A stretch of 64,000 nucleotides of DNA from Combretum micranthum (lineage: Eukaryota > Streptophyta > Magnoliopsida > Myrtales > Combretaceae), in NCBI GenBank assembly GCA_024138025.1, contig JAMXBD010000965.1, positions 434,001 through 498,000 on the forward strand, read 5' to 3'. The position numbers were made by a program, and so were the translations under genes. The notes under the pieces are model-generated. The model searched no databases and was not told the DNA's origin. It saw only the letters and a program-made list of their open reading frames with translations. Below are positions 10,151 to 21,755 of this stretch, in pieces. The number at the start of each line of letters is the position of its first letter. Within the stretch, counting starts at the first letter, position 1.

Positions 10151-11464
10151 GCAAATTTATATCGATCTCTATCTACTTCGAAAGATCTACCTATTTTCTA
10201 GTATTATTTCCAAGTTTTGAAAATAGTAAGGTCACGGAACAGTGGGATCAGATCGTTCCGCAAATGTTCCAAATCTCAAAATTTTGTTTTGCTTTTGATA
10301 AGAAATGTTCCTAGTGGATGATTCATGCATGAATGATATGAAAATGAATTACTAATATGAATTCCATGTGATGAACTTAATATATGCATGGTCATAATAA
10401 TTTTTGTGATAATAAACTCTTATGAACTCTTAAGTGTTGGAAAACTCCCATAAAGATTATTTCTAAGAAGCTTTTTTTCCACATTATACTCCTTAGGATT
10501 TCCTTGACTTTTAATCTTGTAATCCACTTATTATTTAACTAAAAATAAGTTCTCAAAGTCTATATTAATCATGGCATCATTCATGCATAAAATTCCCATT
10601 TTCATTTGGTAAACATGTCTTTGAACAAGCTTTTTGTAAAAATCCGAATTTTCTAAATTTCATTTCTTGCATTTTTCTTAAGGGAAAACTTGTCTAATGC
10701 ATTAAAATTTGAAGCTCCAATATATATTATCTAAGGACTTCATTTAGCTTATAAAACATCCACTTTAGACTTAACTACCAAGTGTTCTTGTAGGCATGAA
10801 CCTAAGTTACGAATTTTAACTATTGATCAACATACCAATATTTTTCATTCTAACTCCATTACTTGTTTTACATTCCTATTATGCCTAAACTCATCCAAGC
10901 TTATAAAAATCATTCTTTTGAGATATCTATCACATATACCCTTCATTTTTCTTGTGAAATATGAGTTCAAAAGAGATTTTGGTGGTCTTTAAAGTAGGGT
11001 TTCCATTTCATCCGAATTTTCAACATTTCATATTTGACAAAGTCTTTCCCTTTCCAATGTTCTTGCTTCCTATATGCAAAGATCCACTATCTAACACCTC
11101 TATACACGATCAAGATTACACTTTTATGATCATCAATGCATGGAGATAAAAATAGCTCTATGATCATACATGTACATGAAGTTGTGGATGTCTAAACCTT
11201 AGATCTACTAAATATAATGCATGAATCATGGATCTCATGGCATGAACAACAATATATATGCATGATCTCTACTTTACGTGCATGAACAAGTGGATATTCC
11301 AAACAAAAACTCATTCAAAGGCTAGATCCACTTCTTGAGATGGCTTGAGATTCTTGTAGTAGTGTTTTCATGTCCCTTGCTCATGCTCATTGGGATTTTG
11401 ATGAGAAAACACACAAGAATGATCTTGCCATAACAAGATTTAGGATGAACAAAGCCTAAAATCA

Positions 11465-11473
11465 ACCTACCAA
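11465..11473 (-). promoter_or_regulatory. Splice-donor-like site, LTR S
   Basis: Element strand ATTG/GTAGGT with GT at 11470-11469, about 153 bases after the TATA-like box, matching the site in LTR A. Confidence 0.4.
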
Positions 11474-12310
11474 TGGAGTCTTGAAGTGGAAAAGAGAAGA
11501 AGCAAGTTGAAGTTGTGAGGGGAGAGGAGGGGAGTTCACGGCAAAGGAGAAAAGAGAGGGTTTTTTTTTGCCTCTTTTACAAAATTTGAAACAGAAGAAT
11601 GAGGAGAGGAGAGAAAAATATGTATATATATGAAGTAATTTAGGGTTTAACTAATTAAATTGAAGTAAAAATAATTGTTTTGAGGGGGAAACAAAGGGAG
11701 GGGGGGCGCCGGCCACACTTCTTGTGTGTGTGGTGTGCTTTTAAAATTTGATATTTGTAATTTAGTAAATTAAATGTAATAAATGCGATAATTATTTCAG
11801 AGACAAAATTTCTTGGGAAAAAAAAATTGAAATGAGTAGTTGTAAGGATGTAAGAATAGGGTATGGGTAGTGTGTAGTGTAGGTTGTACTTGTGAATAGT
11901 AGACAAGACCTCTACGTTACCGGTTGTTCTGAAAACACGGGAAAGCTATAACTGTAATTTTAATAGTCAGAAAATACGAAAAATTGATATTTTTGGAATC
12001 CTTATAAAATTATGGTTCTAATGAATATTCCGGAACTTTTTCTGAATCCGTGTTCGGGCACGCTTTTCCGTAATTGAGCTCGGGAAGGCCCGGAATTGAA
12101 AAATTCCCGAATTTAAAAACTTTCAAAGGTTTAGAATGTAATTTAAACATAATTCAACTTCATTTACTTCATAATATTAATTTATTATAAAAACCGAAGA
12201 AAGCCGGATTTAGGGTTCCTAGGCTTCACTCACTAGACTCAAACTAGACCGATTGGGTTTCGCTTCCAACTCCCGAGGTTTCTTGACTACTGAGTATACC
12301 GGGGTATACC

Positions 12311-12440
12311 GTCCTGCACTCGAATTTTATACTAATTACGAGACTGGTATACTTAAGCTAATCGCAGGTATAAAACTTGTACTTGTACCATAGGAATTGA
12401 ACGCAGGAAACTTAAAGAATTAAGAAAAGGGTTTCGATTC
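12311..12440 (-). other. Element B linker between gag and protease
   Basis: Starts with GTCCT, the right duplication of solo LTR S (12311-12315), then sequence colinear with 21420-21530 of element C. It joins the end of gag to the first codons of the protease and holds no separate gene. Confidence 0.75.
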
Positions 12441-13919
12441 TGACCTGTCACCAATCCAAAATCTGAGCCATAATCTCCATCTATAGCGGTTAGCTCCGCT
12501 CCTTCGTCATCAGATTCCTCGCATACCTACTGTCCTTCCAGGTTGGGTATCCTCATTCCGTGGACAGCTGCTCCAAATCGGCTTGGGTTGCTTCCTCCGC
12601 TTCGTTCTTTGCCGATGCCACTCCTCCCACTGACCCAAATGGTTTAGTTGGGGCATTCTTTCTTTGTGGGCATTCATTGGCGAACTGCTCGGTTTGCTTG
12701 CAAACGAAGCAAACAGTAGAAGCCTTCTTTGGGCAATCACTTATCTTGTGGCTGGGGTCTCCACAAAAGTAGCACTTGTGTTGCAGCAGCAGGCACCTCT
12801 TTGGATAATGCTCTTCCTTGCATTTCCAGTAGGTCACCTTGACCTTGGATGAATCCTTATTGCTAACAACACTTCCTCGGAAGCTGTTGAAGGGCTTAAA
12901 CCTTTTACTCTGGAAACTGGGTTATAGCTATCTTGAGCTCTCTTTCCGAACACGAAGGTCTTCTTCTCAGGGGCTTTGTCTCTACCTTTTCTTTACTCCC
13001 TCAATGATACGAGCCCTTTCTACCAACTCCCGGAGGGTCCTCAGATCTAACTCCTCCAGACACATCCTTAAATCTTCATTCAGGCCACTTAGAAATACTT
13101 GTCTCTTCAGCTCCTCGCTATGCTTGAAGGACTCAGACGCGTATTGAAGCAGTCGGCTAAATTCCGTCTCGTACTGCTCTATTGTCCTTCCCTTTTGGGA
13201 TATATGGAGAAAGTCTCCACTATATTGTACCCTCAAGCTCCCAGGGAAATAGTTGTCCAAAAACTCTCTACGAAAAGCTGCCCAGGTCACGGGTGGCAAT
13301 GATTCCCTACTTTTCAACTCCCACCATATTCTGGCATTGAACCGCAACATGTATGTGCCATAATCCAGGCGTAGATGATGGGGAACTTTGTAGGTGGTGA
13401 ATGACCTTTCAATCTGGGCTAGCCAGTCTTCGGCTTCGTCTGGCTTTCCAAAATTTCCGTCAAAATATTTGTTGCTTTTTATGAAGTCCAGCACAGAACT
13501 TTTGTAAGGTCGGGGCAGTGGTGGTGCTGGTAAAGGGATAGTATGTGACTCAGCTTTTGGGGCTACAAGTGCTTCAACGGTTGCTTCTGGTGCATTTGCA
13601 GCAGGCGGTGGCATATTTTGTGCATTTTGCATGAAATTATTGACCAACCCTGTTAGTTGGTGATGGCGGCCCACACATCTCCTTGTTGATTCGGTAGGGG
13701 ATTTGGTGCTTGTTGTCTTACCGGAGGATTCTTCGATTTTGTTGGTATAATTATTAGAAGCGCGACGTTCACGTCTTCTACCTCTCTTCCACGTTTGGCA
13801 AATTTTATACTTCTTAAATTTTCACAACAAGGAAAAGATCGGAAATGATGGAAATTCCATAGAAAATAATTAAGGCAATCAAATCCATAAATCATCAAAT
13901 CAACATAAAATTCTTGCAT
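12441..13919 (-). pseudogene. gag: Element B gag with three zinc-knuckle motifs
   Basis: Same layout as in A and C. A leader with MQEFYVDLMIYGFDC and an arginine-rich segment is frameshifted near 13800. The capsid is open from 13674 to 12982 (FDGNFGKPDEAEDWL, FLDNYFPGSLR, QKGRTIEQYETEF, RQVFLSGLNEDLR). Three knuckles follow in 12553-12837: the first has lost its first cysteine (YWKCKEEHYPKRC), the second is intact (CYFCGDPSHKISDC), the third has Q in place of H (CFVCKQTEQFANEC). The tail ends at the LVTG near 12441. Frameshifts separate the knuckles from the capsid. Confidence 0.9.
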
Positions 13920-14100
13920 TCAGAGGAAATTAATAAATCCTTACATAACCTTGAGAAGGTAGAAACATTTCATCAAAAGATAATTGTTCAATAAAGCAAA
14001 ACGTTATGCATTAAAACAAAGATAAGCCTAGAAAAGACTATGTTGGACTTGTCGGGTTATGCTCCTTTCTTCCTTCATTCCTTCTTCAAACTTCTTCTTT

Positions 14101-15160
14101 TTACAGGGATGGTGCTGGGTTTAAACTCCTGCTGGTGGATCCTTTGTGCCGTTTGACAAATTGTCGCAGATATTGACTAACTGTCATCCTCTTTCCTCGA
14201 TATAGTGAGGTGATCTTCGCTTGAGACGGCCAAACTTCATCATGCATGGAAATCCTCTCTTCCTAGGTTGTGCCATTCGTTTCCTCCGGTCCTTCTTCTT
14301 CCTCCGGTGCCATTGCCATTGTGGGGGTCTAGGATCTGCTTCTCAGGTATCTATTTGGATCAAAAAGCATTATCTCTTCTTCCTTCCTCTTCAGAATCGG
14401 AGATCATTACTAGGCTATTTCTTGCAACGATCTCCATAGGTACATCTTGACCCAATCTTCGGGGAGGTGCTTGACTAGGGATCAAAGGGCTATCTTCCTA
14501 AAGGGATGCAGACTGGGTCTCCTCAGGCTCTGAATCTTCATTCTAATCTCCTTCCATGCTACCATTTGTCTCTCCATTCCCCTCATTTGCTTGGGCCTCC
14601 TCCATGATGAAGTCCTCATCTGGGATAACGTCTAGTTGCATTCCAACGGAGTTGGGCTGAGTATTGTACTCTGATGGTGTAGGGACAATTCGTCAGTAAG
14701 TGGCATACCAATAAAATAGCTCTTCAACATCTGCCTTCAGCCAGTCCGTACGATCCGCTAACTCATCATGTGCGTAGATGTATAGAGGTCCTAGCTTATT
14801 CCAAGTCTGGAAGTCTGGTTCCTGTCGCTTATCTTCCGCTTTCAAGATGAAGGTCATTTGCTGCAGCATGGTCTCCCGGCACATAAAAACCATCATTCCT
14901 TCAACCACATAAATAACCTCTATATCACTCCATTTCCGATTGCTTACAGCGTCGAATCTCAACTCATTGGGCAAGTTCCTCCACAAGGAATGTCTTAATC
15001 CTATCTTCCATAACTTGAACATTTCGCGGACGATCCTGTGCCATCCGACTAATGCAAACTCCTCACACAGGACCCTTAGTCTAAGATGGTAGTTCACGAA
15101 GGTCTCGTCATGGTCTTTAAGGAATTGTCGGGATTTTTCTTTGACCTCAGGGAAAGTCAA
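14101..15160 (-). pseudogene. Element B ORF1
   Basis: Best-preserved N-terminal part of ORF1: open for 155 codons (15160-14693), with SRQFLKDHDETFVNYHLRLR, CEEFALVG, EMFKLWKIGLRHSLW, MTFILKAEDK and WNKLGPLYIYAHDEL. The first codon in frame is TTG directly after a TAG; the first ATG is near codon 45. The acidic middle (14690-14200) contains several stops. The conserved end MTVSQYLRQFVKRHKGSTSR is at 14187-14101 with its stop. Function unknown; it lies between the primer site and gag. The stops, many at positions where C to T would create them, show it is no longer coding. Confidence 0.72.
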
Positions 15161-15178
15161 CTATCAAGCAAAACAAAA
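15161..15178 (-). promoter_or_regulatory. Splice-acceptor-like site before ORF1 (B)
   Basis: Element strand TTTTGTTTTGCTTGATAG immediately before the first ORF1 codon, identical to C. The TGA and TAG inside it close the frame upstream, so ORF1 cannot start further up without splicing. Confidence 0.45.
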
Positions 15179-15263
15179 GGGGATTAGATCTTGAGCTAGA
15201 GTTTCTATCTTTTTACTATCTATCTTTAAGGTCTATTTCTACTATCTTATGTCTAAAACTTGC

Positions 15264-15275
15264 GCTCTGATACCA
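15264..15275 (-). promoter_or_regulatory. Primer-binding site, element B
   Basis: Element strand TGGTATCAGAGC, initiator tRNA-Met complement, eight bases inside the LTR end at 15284. Confidence 0.95.
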
Positions 15276-15853
15276 ACTTAAACTGTCACGCCCCAAAGGA
15301 TATCCTAAACGTGGCAGTCCGCTGTATATATTATTAAAGCTAATGAATGACAATCCGTAGTCATACAGGAGCTTCGATATCATATGTAAGGCATGCCTCC
15401 AAGATAGTAGGAGACTCACAGGGGTATTACGTTTAAATAGATAGTAAAAGCAATCATGAACTTAAATAAATAAACATAAGATCTTCATTTGATAACAAGT
15501 TTGTACATCATCTTAGGGGCATTCCCCCGCCTTGAAGTCTTTGTTCAACTATACTAATAACAAAATAAACATAACTACCACATAAGTCTACTATAGTGAT
15601 TTTGCCTAAAAGTCTACGTTCAAAACTAAAAATACATAAACTTCCTCCAAAAACTCCTAATAGCATAAGCTCATACCTGGCACACGGAGCTCCTCGGGGC
15701 CAACCATAGATAATCATGCTGTAATAGAAAACTATAAGGGTATAAGCAAATCTAGTTTAGTGAGATAATTCCTAACTATATAACATTTCCATATGACAAC
15801 CAAGTTATTTAATTCAGGCACATGTAATGCACCAATCACATGAACAACCAAAT

Positions 15854-15904
15854 ACACAAGATTAACCGGAAATCAAGTGTAGCATGGATTTGACACCCTC
15901 CATG
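15854..15904 (-). other. Double hairpin module, LTR B
   Basis: CATGGA (15883-15888) with TCCATG (15899-15904), 6 bp, loop GGGTGTCAAA on the element strand. The partner hairpin ACACAAGA (15854-15861) with TCAAGTGT (15873-15880) has two central mismatches; its loop reads TTTCCGGTTAA on the element strand. Confidence 0.65.
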
Positions 15905-15958
15905 ACAAGGGTTGGGTGGTTACAGGCCCATACGACCATCAATATTTGCAGATTTGCA

Positions 15959-16027
15959 GGCTCCTGCTTGCCCTGTAGACTTCCTGGCTCCTATTGGCCC
16001 ATGTAGACTTACCGGCTCCTATCAGCC
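15959..16027. repeat. Three small GGC-GCC units, LTR B
   Basis: GGCTCCTGCTTGCC (15959-15972), GGCTCCTATTGGCC (15986-15999) and GGCTCCTATCAGCC (16014-16027), spaced 27 and 28 bases, each a small imperfect palindrome. Same relative place as the 30-bp units of LTR A. Confidence 0.8.
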
Positions 16028-16503
16028 ACCACTACCACTTCCTCGTTTCCCCACACGAAGAATAGTAGTGAAATAACTGTGACTCACAAGTATGATATGC
16101 ATGAATAAATTTTAATTAAGCATTTAATCATATAAGTTGAATTCATGTTAAAGGTGACCAATCATAACTTCTTCATATCAATACAAGAATCACACTTTTA
16201 CTTAACATATCATTCTTCGATATGCTTTATTTTCATTCAATCATTATTTCATAACAATTGTTCATTTATCTTTTCCTAAATTTCTAGTGCTACTAATTAC
16301 AAGCACAACAAGGAAATGTAACTTAGGAAAAGAATTAACTCACTCCATAATCGGTAGGTCTAATCGAAATAGTCTTCTGGATAGACGATCTCGGGTCCCT
16401 CATCACCTAAACAAGATGAAATGCCCAAAATGAGTCTTTCATAAAACTTCTATTCTTGAAGATCTTAAACTTCTCTTAAAATCGCGGTAAAATGGTATAA
16501 GGG

Positions 16504-16554
16504 GAAATTCCAACTTAAAATGGTCATAACTTGCTCATTTTAACTCGGAATTTC
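16504..16554. other. Conserved 51-bp imperfect palindrome, LTR B
   Basis: Outer arms GAAATTCC and GGAATTTC pair perfectly; inner arms TTAAAATG and CATTTTAA pair perfectly; three-base internal bulges between them. Confidence 0.8.
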
Positions 16555-17857
16555 GCGTATAATATATCATTTTCTATCTTCTCGAAAAGATATACGCATT
16601 TCTAAGCTTATTTTCATCAAACTATATCGTTAGGGTTCCGAAAAAGCAGCGACCAGATTTGCCACGAATTTGCAAAATCTTGTCTTCCTTGTAAATAAGG
16701 CTCATTTGAAAAGATGAATATTTCAAGTATTTTGTAAACTTTTTGAAAGGTATATACATATATGTAATGACTCGTAACAAATGGATGAAGTAAATGAAGT
16801 TGTCCCAACTTATGAAAAGTAAGGTTTTAAAAGACTTTGAACTTGAGATTTTATTGGAATATTCATTTTACTTTTTGAAAGATCTTGAGTTATTTGAGAT
16901 GAATATTCTTTTTCTGAATTTAATCTCTTGTAATTACTTTAAATTCCTAAGGTGTGGTTTTATTTTCTAAACTTGGATTCAAAAGTAATAAAATGATATT
17001 TTTGTTTCTTGTAATGATTCCAAAAGAATTTCTATTTCTTGATGAAAGATAAGTTTTCATAAAACCTTTTGTTTATTTAAGAAAATCATTTCCAAGCATG
17101 TTCATGAGTTTTTAAGAAATCTATTTTCTACTTTTATTTAACAAGAATCTTTAGTTTATGAAAACACTTCCCCATTTATTTTTTTTTTTTTTTGAGACAA
17201 AAACATTATGTTTATGCATGAATGTGAATCATAAACTATAGAAATATAAAGGAACATAATAACTTGAAAGATTAAACAAATAAGAAAGTAAATCAAGTAT
17301 TGAGACCTTAACTTCGTCAAGGTACCCCGGGACTAAGAAAAAAAAATTGAAATGAGTAGTTGTAAGGATGTAAGAATAGGGTATGGGTAGTGTGTAGTGT
17401 AGGTTGTACTTGTGAATAGTAGACAAGACTTCTACTTTACCTGTTGTAACGAAAACACGAGAAAAGCTATAACTGTAATTTTTATAGCCCGGAAAATTAT
17501 AAAATTGATATTTTTGGAATCCTTATAAAATTACGGTTCTAATGAATATTCCGGAACATTTTTCTAAATTCGTGGCCCGGGGCACGCTTTTCCATAATTG
17601 AGCTCAGGAAGGCCCGGAATTGGAAAATTCCCGAATTTAAAACTTTCAAAGGTCTAAAATATATTTTAGAACAATAATTCAACTTCATTTACTTTATAAA
17701 ACTTCTTTTATTATGAAACCGAAGGAAAGCCGGATTTAGGGTTCCTAAGCTTCTCTCACTAGACTCAAACTGGACCGGATTAGAGTTTCGCTTCCAATTC
17801 CCGGGGTTACTTAACTATTGAGAATACCGGGGTTTACAGAGCCGGTAAGTCTAATTG

Positions 17858-17899
17858 GGCCAATAGGAGCCAGGAAGTCTACATTGCAAGTAGGAGTCG
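17858..17899. repeat. Two remaining GGC-GCC units, 5' LTR of C
   Basis: GGCCAATAGGAGCC (17858-17871) and a degenerate GCAAGTAGGAGTC (17886-17898 region). The first of the three units was removed by the insertion of B. Confidence 0.65.
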
Positions 17900-17952
17900 G
17901 CAAATTTGCAAATATTGATGGTCGTATGGGCCTGTAACCACCCAACCCTTGT

Positions 17953-18002
17953 CATGGAGGGCGTCAAATCCATGTTGCACTTGATTTTTGGTTAATCTTG
18001 TG
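17953..18002 (+). other. Double hairpin module, 5' LTR of C
   Basis: CATGGA (17953-17958) with TCCATG (17969-17974) around GGGCGTCAAA. Then CACTTGAT (17978-17985) with AATCTTGTG (17994-18002), imperfect, with two central mismatches. Confidence 0.65.
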
Positions 18003-18581
18003 TATTTGGTTGTTCATGTGATTGGTGTATTACATATGTTTGAATTAAATAACTTGGTTGTCTTATGGAAATGTTATATAGTTAGGAATTATCTCACTAA
18101 GCTAGATTTGCTTATACCCTTATAGTTTTTTATTACAGTATGATTATCTATGGTTGGCCCCGAGGAGCCTAGTGTGCCAGGTATGAGCTTATGCTACTAG
18201 GAATTTTTGGAGGAAGTCTATGTATTTTTAGTTTTGAATGTAGACTTCTAGGAAAAATCTCTATAGTAGATTTATGTGGTAGTTATGTTTATTTTGTTAT
18301 TAGTATAGTCGAACAAGGACTTTAAGGCGGGGGAATGCCCCTAAGATGATGTACGAACTTGTTATTAAATGAAGATCTTATGTTTATTTATTTAAGTTCA
18401 TGCTTGCCTTTGCTATCTATTTAAACGTGATACCCCTGTGAGTCTCCTACTATATTGGAAGCACGCCTTGCATATGATATCGAAGCTCCTGCGTGACGAC
18501 GGATTGTCATTCATTAGCTTTAATATTATATGCGGTGGACTGCTACGTTTAGGATACCTTCTGGGGCGTGACAATTTAAGT

Positions 18582-18593
18582 TGGTATTAGAGC
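18582..18593 (+). promoter_or_regulatory. Primer-binding site, element C (one mutation)
   Basis: TGGTATTAGAGC, eight bases after the LTR end; one C to T change from the tRNA-Met complement TGGTATCAGAGC. Confidence 0.92.
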
Positions 18594-18676
18594 TCAAGTT
18601 TTAGACATAAGATAGTAGAAATAGACCTTAAGATAGATAGTAATAAGATAGAACTCTAGCTTAAGATCTAATCCCC

Positions 18677-18694
18677 TTTTGTTTTGCTTGATAG
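18677..18694 (+). promoter_or_regulatory. Splice-acceptor-like site before ORF1 (C)
   Basis: TTTTGTTTTGCTTGATAG ending at the AG of 18693-18694, directly before the ORF1 frame. Same as in B; a diverged version occurs in A. Confidence 0.45.
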
Positions 18695-19737
18695 TTGACT
18701 TTCCCTGAGGTCAAAGAAAAATCCCGACAATTCCTTAAAGACCCTGACGAGACCTTAGTGAACTACCATCTTAGACTAAGGGTCCTGTGTGAGGAGTTCG
18801 CATTAGTTGGAAGGCACAGGACCGCTCGCGAAATGTTCAAGTTATGGAAGAAAGGATTAAGACATTCCCTGTGGAGGAACTTGCCCAATGAGTTGAGAAT
18901 CGACGCTGTAAGCAATCGATGATGGAGCGACGTAGAGGTTATTTATGTGGTTGAAAAAATGATGGTTTTTATGTACCGGGGGACCATGCTGCAACAAATG
19001 ACCTTCATCTTGAAAGCAGAAGATGGGCGACAGGAACCAGACTTCCGGACTTGGAATAAGCTAGGACCTCTATACATCTACACACATGATCAGTTAGTGG
19101 ATCATACGGATTGGCTAAAGGCAGATGCTGAAGAGAGATTTTATTGGTATGCCACTTACCGACGGATTGTCCCTACGCCATCAGAATACAATACTTAGCC
19201 CAACTCCATCGGAATGTAGCTAAACGTTATCCCAGATGAGGACTTTATCATGGAGGAGGCCCAAGCAAACAAAGGGAATGGAGAGACAAATGGTAGCACA
19301 GAAGGAGATCAGAATGAAGATTTGGAGCCTGAGGAGACCCTGTCTGCATCCCTTTGATCCCCAGTCAGGCACCTCCTCAAAGGCTGAGCCAAGATGTACC
19401 CATGGAGACCATTGCAAGGAATAACCCAGTAATGATCTCTGATTTTGAAGAGGAGGGGAGAAGAAACAATGCTTTTGATCCAAATAGATTCTTGAGAAGC
19501 AGATCCCAGACCCCCACAATGGCAATGGCACCGGAGGAAGAAAAAGGATCGGAGGAAACGAATGGCACGACCCGTGGAGAGAGGATATCGGTGCATGACG
19601 AAGTTTGGCCGTCTCAAGCGGAGATCACCTCATGATATCGAGGAAAGAGGATGACGGTTAGTCAATATCTGCGACAATTTGTCAAACGGCATAAAGGATC
19701 CACCAGCAGGAGTATAAACCCGGCACCATCCCCGTAA
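18695..19737 (+). pseudogene. Element C ORF1
   Basis: Same protein as B ORF1: SRQFLKDPDETLVNYHLRLR, CEEFALVG, MFKLWKKGLRHSLW, then a TGA near 18921, the second half 18947-19198 (MTFILKAEDG, PDFRTWNKLGPLYIY), an acidic region with frameshifts to about 19635, and the conserved end MTVSQYLRQFVKRHKGSTSR at 19651 with stop at 19735-19737. The acidic middle followed by a basic tail suggests a nucleic-acid or chromatin-contacting protein, which is only a guess. The first codon is TTG, directly after TAG. Confidence 0.72.
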
Positions 19738-19922
19738 AAAGAAGAAGTTGAAGAAGGAATGAAGGAAGAAAGGGAGCATAACCCGATGAGTCCAACATAG
19801 CCTTTTCCTAGGCTTATCTTTGTTTTAATGCATTAATATTTTGCTTTTTATGAACAATTATCTTTTGATGAGAATGGTTTCTACCTTCTCAAGGTTATGT
19901 AAGGATTATTAATTTCCTCTGA

Positions 19923-21416
19923 ATGCAAAAATTTTATGTTGATTTAATGATTTCTGGATTTGATTGCCTTAATTATTTTTCTATGGAAATTCCAATATTT
20001 CCGATCTTTCCTTGTTGCGAAAATTTAAGAAGTATAAAATTTAATAGACGTGGTAGGAGAGGTAGAAGACGCGAACGTCGCAGTTCTAATAATATACCAG
20101 CAGAACCGAAGAATCCTCTGGCAGGACAACAAGCACCAAATCCCCCACCGAACCAACAAGGCGATGTGTGGGCCACCATCGACCAACTAGCAGGGTTGGT
20201 CAATAATTTCATGCAAAATGCACAAAATATGCCACCACCTGCTGCAAACGCACCTGAAGCAACCGTTGAAGCACCTGCTGCCCCAGAAGCTAAGTCACAT
20301 ACTATCCCTCTACCAGCACCACCACCACCCCGACCTTACAGAAGTTCCTTGCCGGACTTCATAAAAAGCAACAGATATTTTGATGGAAATTTTGGAAAGC
20401 CAGACGAAGCTGAAGACTAGCTAGCTCAGATTGAAAGGTCGTTCGCCACCTACGAAGTTCCCCATCATCTACGCCTGGATTATGGCACATACATGTTGCG
20501 GTTCAATGCCAGAATATGGTGGGAGTCGAAAAGCAGGGAGTTGTTGCCACCCGTGACCTGAGCAGCTTTTCTTAGAGAGTTTTTGGACAACTACTTCCCT
20601 GAGAGCTTAAGAGTACAATATAGTGGAGACTTTCTCCATATATCCCAGAAGGGAAGGACAATGGAGCAGTACGAGATGGAGTTTAGCCGACTGCTTCAAT
20701 ATGCGCCTGAGTCCTTCAAGCATAGTGAGGAGCTGAAGAGGCAAGTATTTCTGAGTGGCCTGGATGAAGATCTAAGGATGCGTCTGGAGGAGTTAGATCT
20801 GAGGACCCTCCGAGAGTTGGTAGAAAGGGCTCGTATCATTGAGGGAGCAAAGAAAAGGAAGAGCAAAGCCCCTGAGAAGAAGACTTTCGTGTTCGGAAAG
20901 AGAGCTCAGGATAACTATAACCCCAGTTTCCAGAGTAAAAGGTTCAAGCCCTTCAACAGCTTCCGAGGAAGTGCTGTTAGTAATAAGGAAACATCCAAGG
21001 TCAAGGTGACCTACTGGAAATGCAAGGAATAGCACTATCTAAAGAGGTACCTGCTGCTGCAACACAAGTGCTACTTTTGTAGAGACCCCAGCCACAAGAT
21101 AAGTGATTGCCCAAAGAAGGCTTCTACTGTTTGCAAGCAAATCGGGCACTTCGCCAATGAATGCCCACAAAGAAAGAATGCCCCAGCTAGACCATTTGGG
21201 TCAGTGGGAGGAGTGGCATCAGCGAAGAATGGAAGCGGAAGAAGCAACCCAAGCCGATCTGGAGCAGCTGTCCATGGAATGAGGATACACAACCTGGAAG
21301 GACAGTGGGTATGCGAGGAGTCCGATGATGAAGGAGCGGAACTAGCCGCTGTAGATGGAGATTATGGCTCAGATTTTGGATTGGTGACAGGTCAGAATCG
21401 AAACCCTTTTCTTTGA
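19923..21416 (+). pseudogene. gag: Element C gag with stops
   Basis: Leader MQKFYVDLMISGFDC, arginine-rich segment RRGRRGRRRERR, proline-rich linker, then the capsid with FDGNFGKPDEAED, a TAG in place of W (20418-20420), a TGA in place of W near 20560, and an open stretch 20583-21032 (MEQYEMEFSRLLQYAPE, RQVFLSGLDEDLR). First knuckle CKE(stop) is broken at 21030; the second (CYFC, DPSHKISDC) survives; the third has lost two or more residues (VCKQIGHFANEC). The tail ends with LVTG and a stop at 21416. The TGG to TAG or TGA changes fit cytosine deamination. Confidence 0.9.
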
Positions 21417-21529
21417 TGTAATTCATTAAGTTTCCTACGTTCAATTCCTATGATACAAGTATAAAGCTTTATACTCGCGATTAGCTTAAGAATCCCGGTC
21501 TCGTAATTAGTATAAAATTTGAGTGCAGG

Positions 21530-21755
21530 ACGCATACTTATATCTAGTCAACCCACTTATGCTTTGTTTGATACGGGAGCTACCCATTCCTTTATCACCG
21601 TTAGCCTGGCCAAGCAAATTGGGATACCCATAGATACTATTGCTACTGGTTTTTGAGTTAAAACCCCCACCGGAAGCATAGTAACGACAAAGGAAATACT
21701 TAAAGGATATCCAATAAAGATACAAGGAAGTCACTCTAAGTGTGACCTAATAATT
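21530..21755 (+). pseudogene. Element C protease
   Basis: Aspartic protease with the active site DTGA (GATACGGGAGCT, 21570-21581) in ALFDTGATHSFI, and the later ILGMSWL running into the reverse transcriptase. A TGA at 21656-21658 interrupts it. Confidence 0.85.

Larger units (their letters stand above)
8900..12310 (-). mobile_element. Solo LTR S, family A, 3411 bp
   Basis: A complete LTR with no primer site or coding region next to it, inserted between gag and protease of element B and flanked by perfect 5-bp duplications. Left end TGTCACGCCCC; the right end is TATACC rather than the TTTACA of LTR A, so the terminal dinucleotide has mutated. It arose by insertion of a family A element followed by recombination between its two LTRs. 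TATA-like TATATATA at 11623-11630. Confidence 0.93.
15284..17838 (-). mobile_element. Element B 5' LTR, chimeric, 2555 bp
   Basis: Left end TGTCACGCCCC next to the primer site, right end GGGGTTTACA. From 15284 to about 17339 it matches the C-family LTR in reverse. From about 17340 to 17838 it matches families A and S (the segment GAAATGAGTAGTTGTAAGG onwards). The change occurs in a run of A. About 1.1 kb of C-type upstream LTR, with its TATA box and donor-like site, is missing and replaced by about 500 bp of A-type start. Confidence 0.9.
17839..18573 (+). mobile_element. Element C 5' LTR, 3' part only
   Basis: Colinear with about 27335-28072 of the C 3' LTR and ends in GGGGCGTGACA at 18573. 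Its left part is missing because element B inserted here; GAGCC (17839-17843) should be the right target duplication of B. The remainder would lie left of the window. Confidence 0.9.

Noticed and set aside
19923..19925. ATG of MQKFYVDLMI as the certain gag start in B and C
   Set aside because: The leader has no counterpart in A, where homology begins at the arginine-rich segment without an ATG; the start remains open.
20030..20044. Splice acceptor before the arginine-rich start of gag
   Set aside because: The AG belongs to a conserved AGA CGN codon pair and is lost in B, so coding explains it as well.
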